64,000 bases of DNA from Leguminivora glycinivorella (Eukaryota > Arthropoda > Insecta > Lepidoptera > Tortricidae): contig NC_062971.1 in the NCBI RefSeq assembly GCF_023078275.1, forward strand, positions 11,718,001 through 11,782,000, written 5' to 3'. Both the position numbers and the translations under genes were made by a program. How positions within the stretch are numbered: position 1 is the stretch's first letter; the number at the start of each line of letters is the position of its first letter. The notes beneath the pieces were generated by a model. That model ran no database searches. It saw only the letters and a program-made list of their open reading frames with translations, and had not been told where the DNA came from. Below are positions 61,620 to 64,000 of the stretch, in pieces.

Positions 61620-63473
61620 GTATATTTGCACGAGCAGAAAACCGTACAAAATGGAGCCACAAATGCTACAACACTTGATGTCAATGGAACATTCTAATAT
61701 TGTCTAATGTTGACATTGTATAATTTTGTCTATGTTGAACGGTACATTTTTTGGGAGTTACTTCTCTTTGTGGCATATGATAAATTCAATAACTATGCCA
61801 AAAATCATTAATTTCAAGCGTCTATACAATTTCTAACTCTCGAAATAATATTATTCGGAACAAAGCTCTCCAATCCAATGGATTGCTCCGTATGCTTTTC
61901 TTAGTATACCTAATGCTTACCATATTAACTGTGTAATATTTTGGGGTAGCACAAGTAAGAAGAATCGAAATTAATTGTAGTCTTGATGCTCCTCAATACT
62001 CTATTTTTGCTCATGCTTGAGCTTTTGCGAAATTTGGTTATTCTTTTTTTCGAACTGTCTAGTAATAGTAAAGTAAAAGATGTAGAAACGTGCCTTGTCT
62101 TTAAATCATTTGCTTTGGTAACGTTGGCGTACTTACATGACATTTAAAAGACATTTGCTCAATTTGATGATGATCAATGATCACTAAATCATCGTACTAT
62201 GTACGTCTAACCTAGCATTCTACAGTGTTTGTGTGATATTTAAGTTTACTAATATAATTTATTTTATATTGTTTTTATACTTTTGGGATACAATGCAGGG
62301 GTTTGGAAACAACTGACTGCTTTTTAGATACGATTGTTTGTAAACTGGTGTACCTGCTTACATTTTGAATACATACTTTAGTATTAGGTTACCTTTTTGT
62401 TTTTTAATAAATTTTGTACCAAATTTCCCTTATTTCCTTAGGTACATAGTAACGACCATTAACTAATGTCACTTTTAAGTAAATAGACACCTTAAAGTGT
62501 ATTGTCGTTTAAGTGACGTTTCGACAATCATACTGTCTTGTATAATATCGCCTACCTATATAAATTATAATCAACACCAAAACAATTTGCCGCATCAAGC
62601 TTGCCATACGACGAATTCTAATCTCCGTCACGACGCCGTCAACTTGATGGACTTTTACGCATGCCAACCAACAATACATTAGGCAACGGTACAAGTGCAA
62701 AACTGCAGATGCAACTGCTTCCCCCTCAACAGAATAACGCAGTATGTGCGCATCGCACAAGATTCTGTGACAGCGTTTTCCCGTGCGCACGCAAGCCGTA
62801 ATCATGCTCAAATGCCGTGTCACTTGCGTTATGTAACGACTCGTTTATAGGTTAAAATACTGGAACGCTATGTGCAAAAGTTAATTGCGGTCGAACATGG
62901 CATCACAGAATAAGTAGTATTTATTTACTTATAAAGCTATCTAAGTTGTCTTAATCTAATATTTACTAAAAGCGGTATAGTTTTGTGCAATATTCGTTAC
63001 ACGCGATGTTTTTCCGAAAAACGATAGAGAAATTAATTATGGTATAGAAATTTCAGAACTCCCTAGGCAGAACGATTTTTCTATAACTCTCGCTTCGTCT
63101 GCGTGCAAAAAATTGCAGATTTACTATGCGAGTGTGATAAGGAATAAATAAATGTTTTGGGTTCCAGGGACATATAATTATTGACTTACATAACCAACAC
63201 TGGAATAACAGTAGTCAACATAAATATAGATGTGATTGCAGTTTTCCTTTTCTTCTGTAACCAAACATGTGCTGAATTTCCTCAACCGATGATAAGTACT
63301 GTCAGACAATTTAAGTCGTCGTATGCGGCAGAACCATGTCATAATTAGTCAATTGATCAATCAAATTATGCTTTTTAGAAATGTATATCATGTATCCATC
63401 AGTAGTCAAAGCGACAATAGGTTCTATAGTACCTAATCTAGCAATTAAATTGTAGTTTCCGTTCCACCAAAAA
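61620..63473. other. 3' flank of the JHBP-like gene, unassigned
   Basis: AT-rich with a possible distal AATAAA (62406-62411). The 104-codon minus frame 62509-62823 has no recognisable motif. No further gene is seen. Confidence 0.4.
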
Positions 63474-63475
63474 TA

Positions 63476-63743
63476 GGCTAGTTTCCTGTACTTAAAATAA
63501 AATATTTTATGCAGTGCACGAAATAAAGCACCACATTAATTAGTACCACAAAAATATGGAAAGTAGTTATGTTTAAATTGTTTAAGCATAATTTCTATTT
63601 AATAAGTCAAAGAGAAAGATATAAAAGTAAATGAATTGACCGTGACGTCACTCCTCAGTATTTCATAGTAATTCCATATATTATTAGCAAATCGTTTTGA
63701 CAGTTCTTAAAAAGAAGCTGATTTGACTAGTAGGAAACTAGCC
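63476..63743. mobile_element. 268-bp MITE with TA target duplication
   Basis: Ends GGCTAGTTTCCT and AGGAAACTAGCC are inverted and flanked by TA (63474-63475 and 63744-63745), fitting a Tc1/mariner-type MITE. The interior is AT-rich and non-coding. Confidence 0.75.
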
Positions 63744-63745
63744 TA

Positions 63746-64000
63746 TTGGATGATATCCTCGTTTGCATGGACTGCATAGTGGTATGATTCGCGTCCACCC
63801 ACGCTCTGCTTTCACTGCACTTCACTGCTGCGTAGTACTGCTATTGTAGCCATCAAGCAGCTGATATCCGAACCTGTCCACCATCAGATGGTTACCGTAC
63901 CTGGTCTACTTAATAGAAACGTTTAGGTACTCTCAATATAACCTAACCACAAAATTAAAATTTTGAAAAAAACCCCCGACCGTGACATAGTGGACCGATT
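63746..64000. other. Unassigned DNA at window end
   Basis: No feature recognised in the last 255 bp. Confidence 0.3.

Noticed and set aside
62509..62823. 104-codon minus-strand frame downstream of the JHBP-like gene
   Set aside because: No family similarity, no codon bias contrast with background, no neighbouring exons.

Overview
This is nuclear DNA of a lepidopteran (moth or butterfly). The evidence is AT-rich sequence with TAGGTA/CTAC-type microsatellites, a tRNA-derived SINE with a (GATG)n tail, RTE and mariner elements of insect type, and many copies of short repeats that I recognise as typical of Lepidoptera. Genes are intron-rich, and nothing looks bacterial. No rRNA gene, functional tRNA gene or CRISPR array is visible.

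Only one host gene can be supported. It is a plus-strand gene of the takeout / juvenile-hormone-binding-protein (JHBP) family with five exons (38717-38792, 44830-45055, 58859-58989, 60899-61057, 61407-61615). The splice phases join exactly into an 801-nt reading frame (266 aa plus stop). It has a signal peptide and the N-terminal Cys pair of the family, so it is probably a secreted carrier of a small hydrophobic ligand. The gene covers about 23 kb because introns 1 and 2 are full of transposable elements. The most unusual feature is next to exon 2. The 3' 163-164 nt of exon 2, its splice donor and about 45 bp of intron are repeated in tandem: four extra copies after the original, 44892-45899, of about 209 bp each. 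Three of the extra copies still encode the protein segment without a stop, in a splice phase that would allow one to replace exon 2.

Layout. 1-14 kb: no recognisable gene, with short palindromic elements and a decayed retroelement protein region (10.7-12.0 kb) split by a MITE. 14.9-16.8 kb: a hAT-like element with other repeats nested inside, then a complete tRNA-SINE. 16.8-25 kb: mostly unassigned AT-rich DNA with dispersed repeats. 25.06-29.35 kb: a 4.3-kb structure with long diverged inverted arms around LINE relics. 31.7-33.0 kb: a 1.34-kb fold-back element with a TACA target duplication. 34.2-37.2 kb: a hAT-like element with motif arrays, a mariner with its TIRs whose transposase is split by a small insertion, and a two-level palindromic MITE. 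38.4-61.6 kb: the JHBP-like gene. Its introns hold SINE, Harbinger-like, hAT-like and RTE insertions and a 5'-truncated non-LTR retrotransposon with a 1043-codon open frame on the opposite strand. 61.6-64 kb: gene 3' flank and one more MITE.

Many nested insertions can be ordered in time because the interrupted element or its target duplication is still readable. Apart from the JHBP-like gene, nearly all coding-like sequence is transposon-derived.
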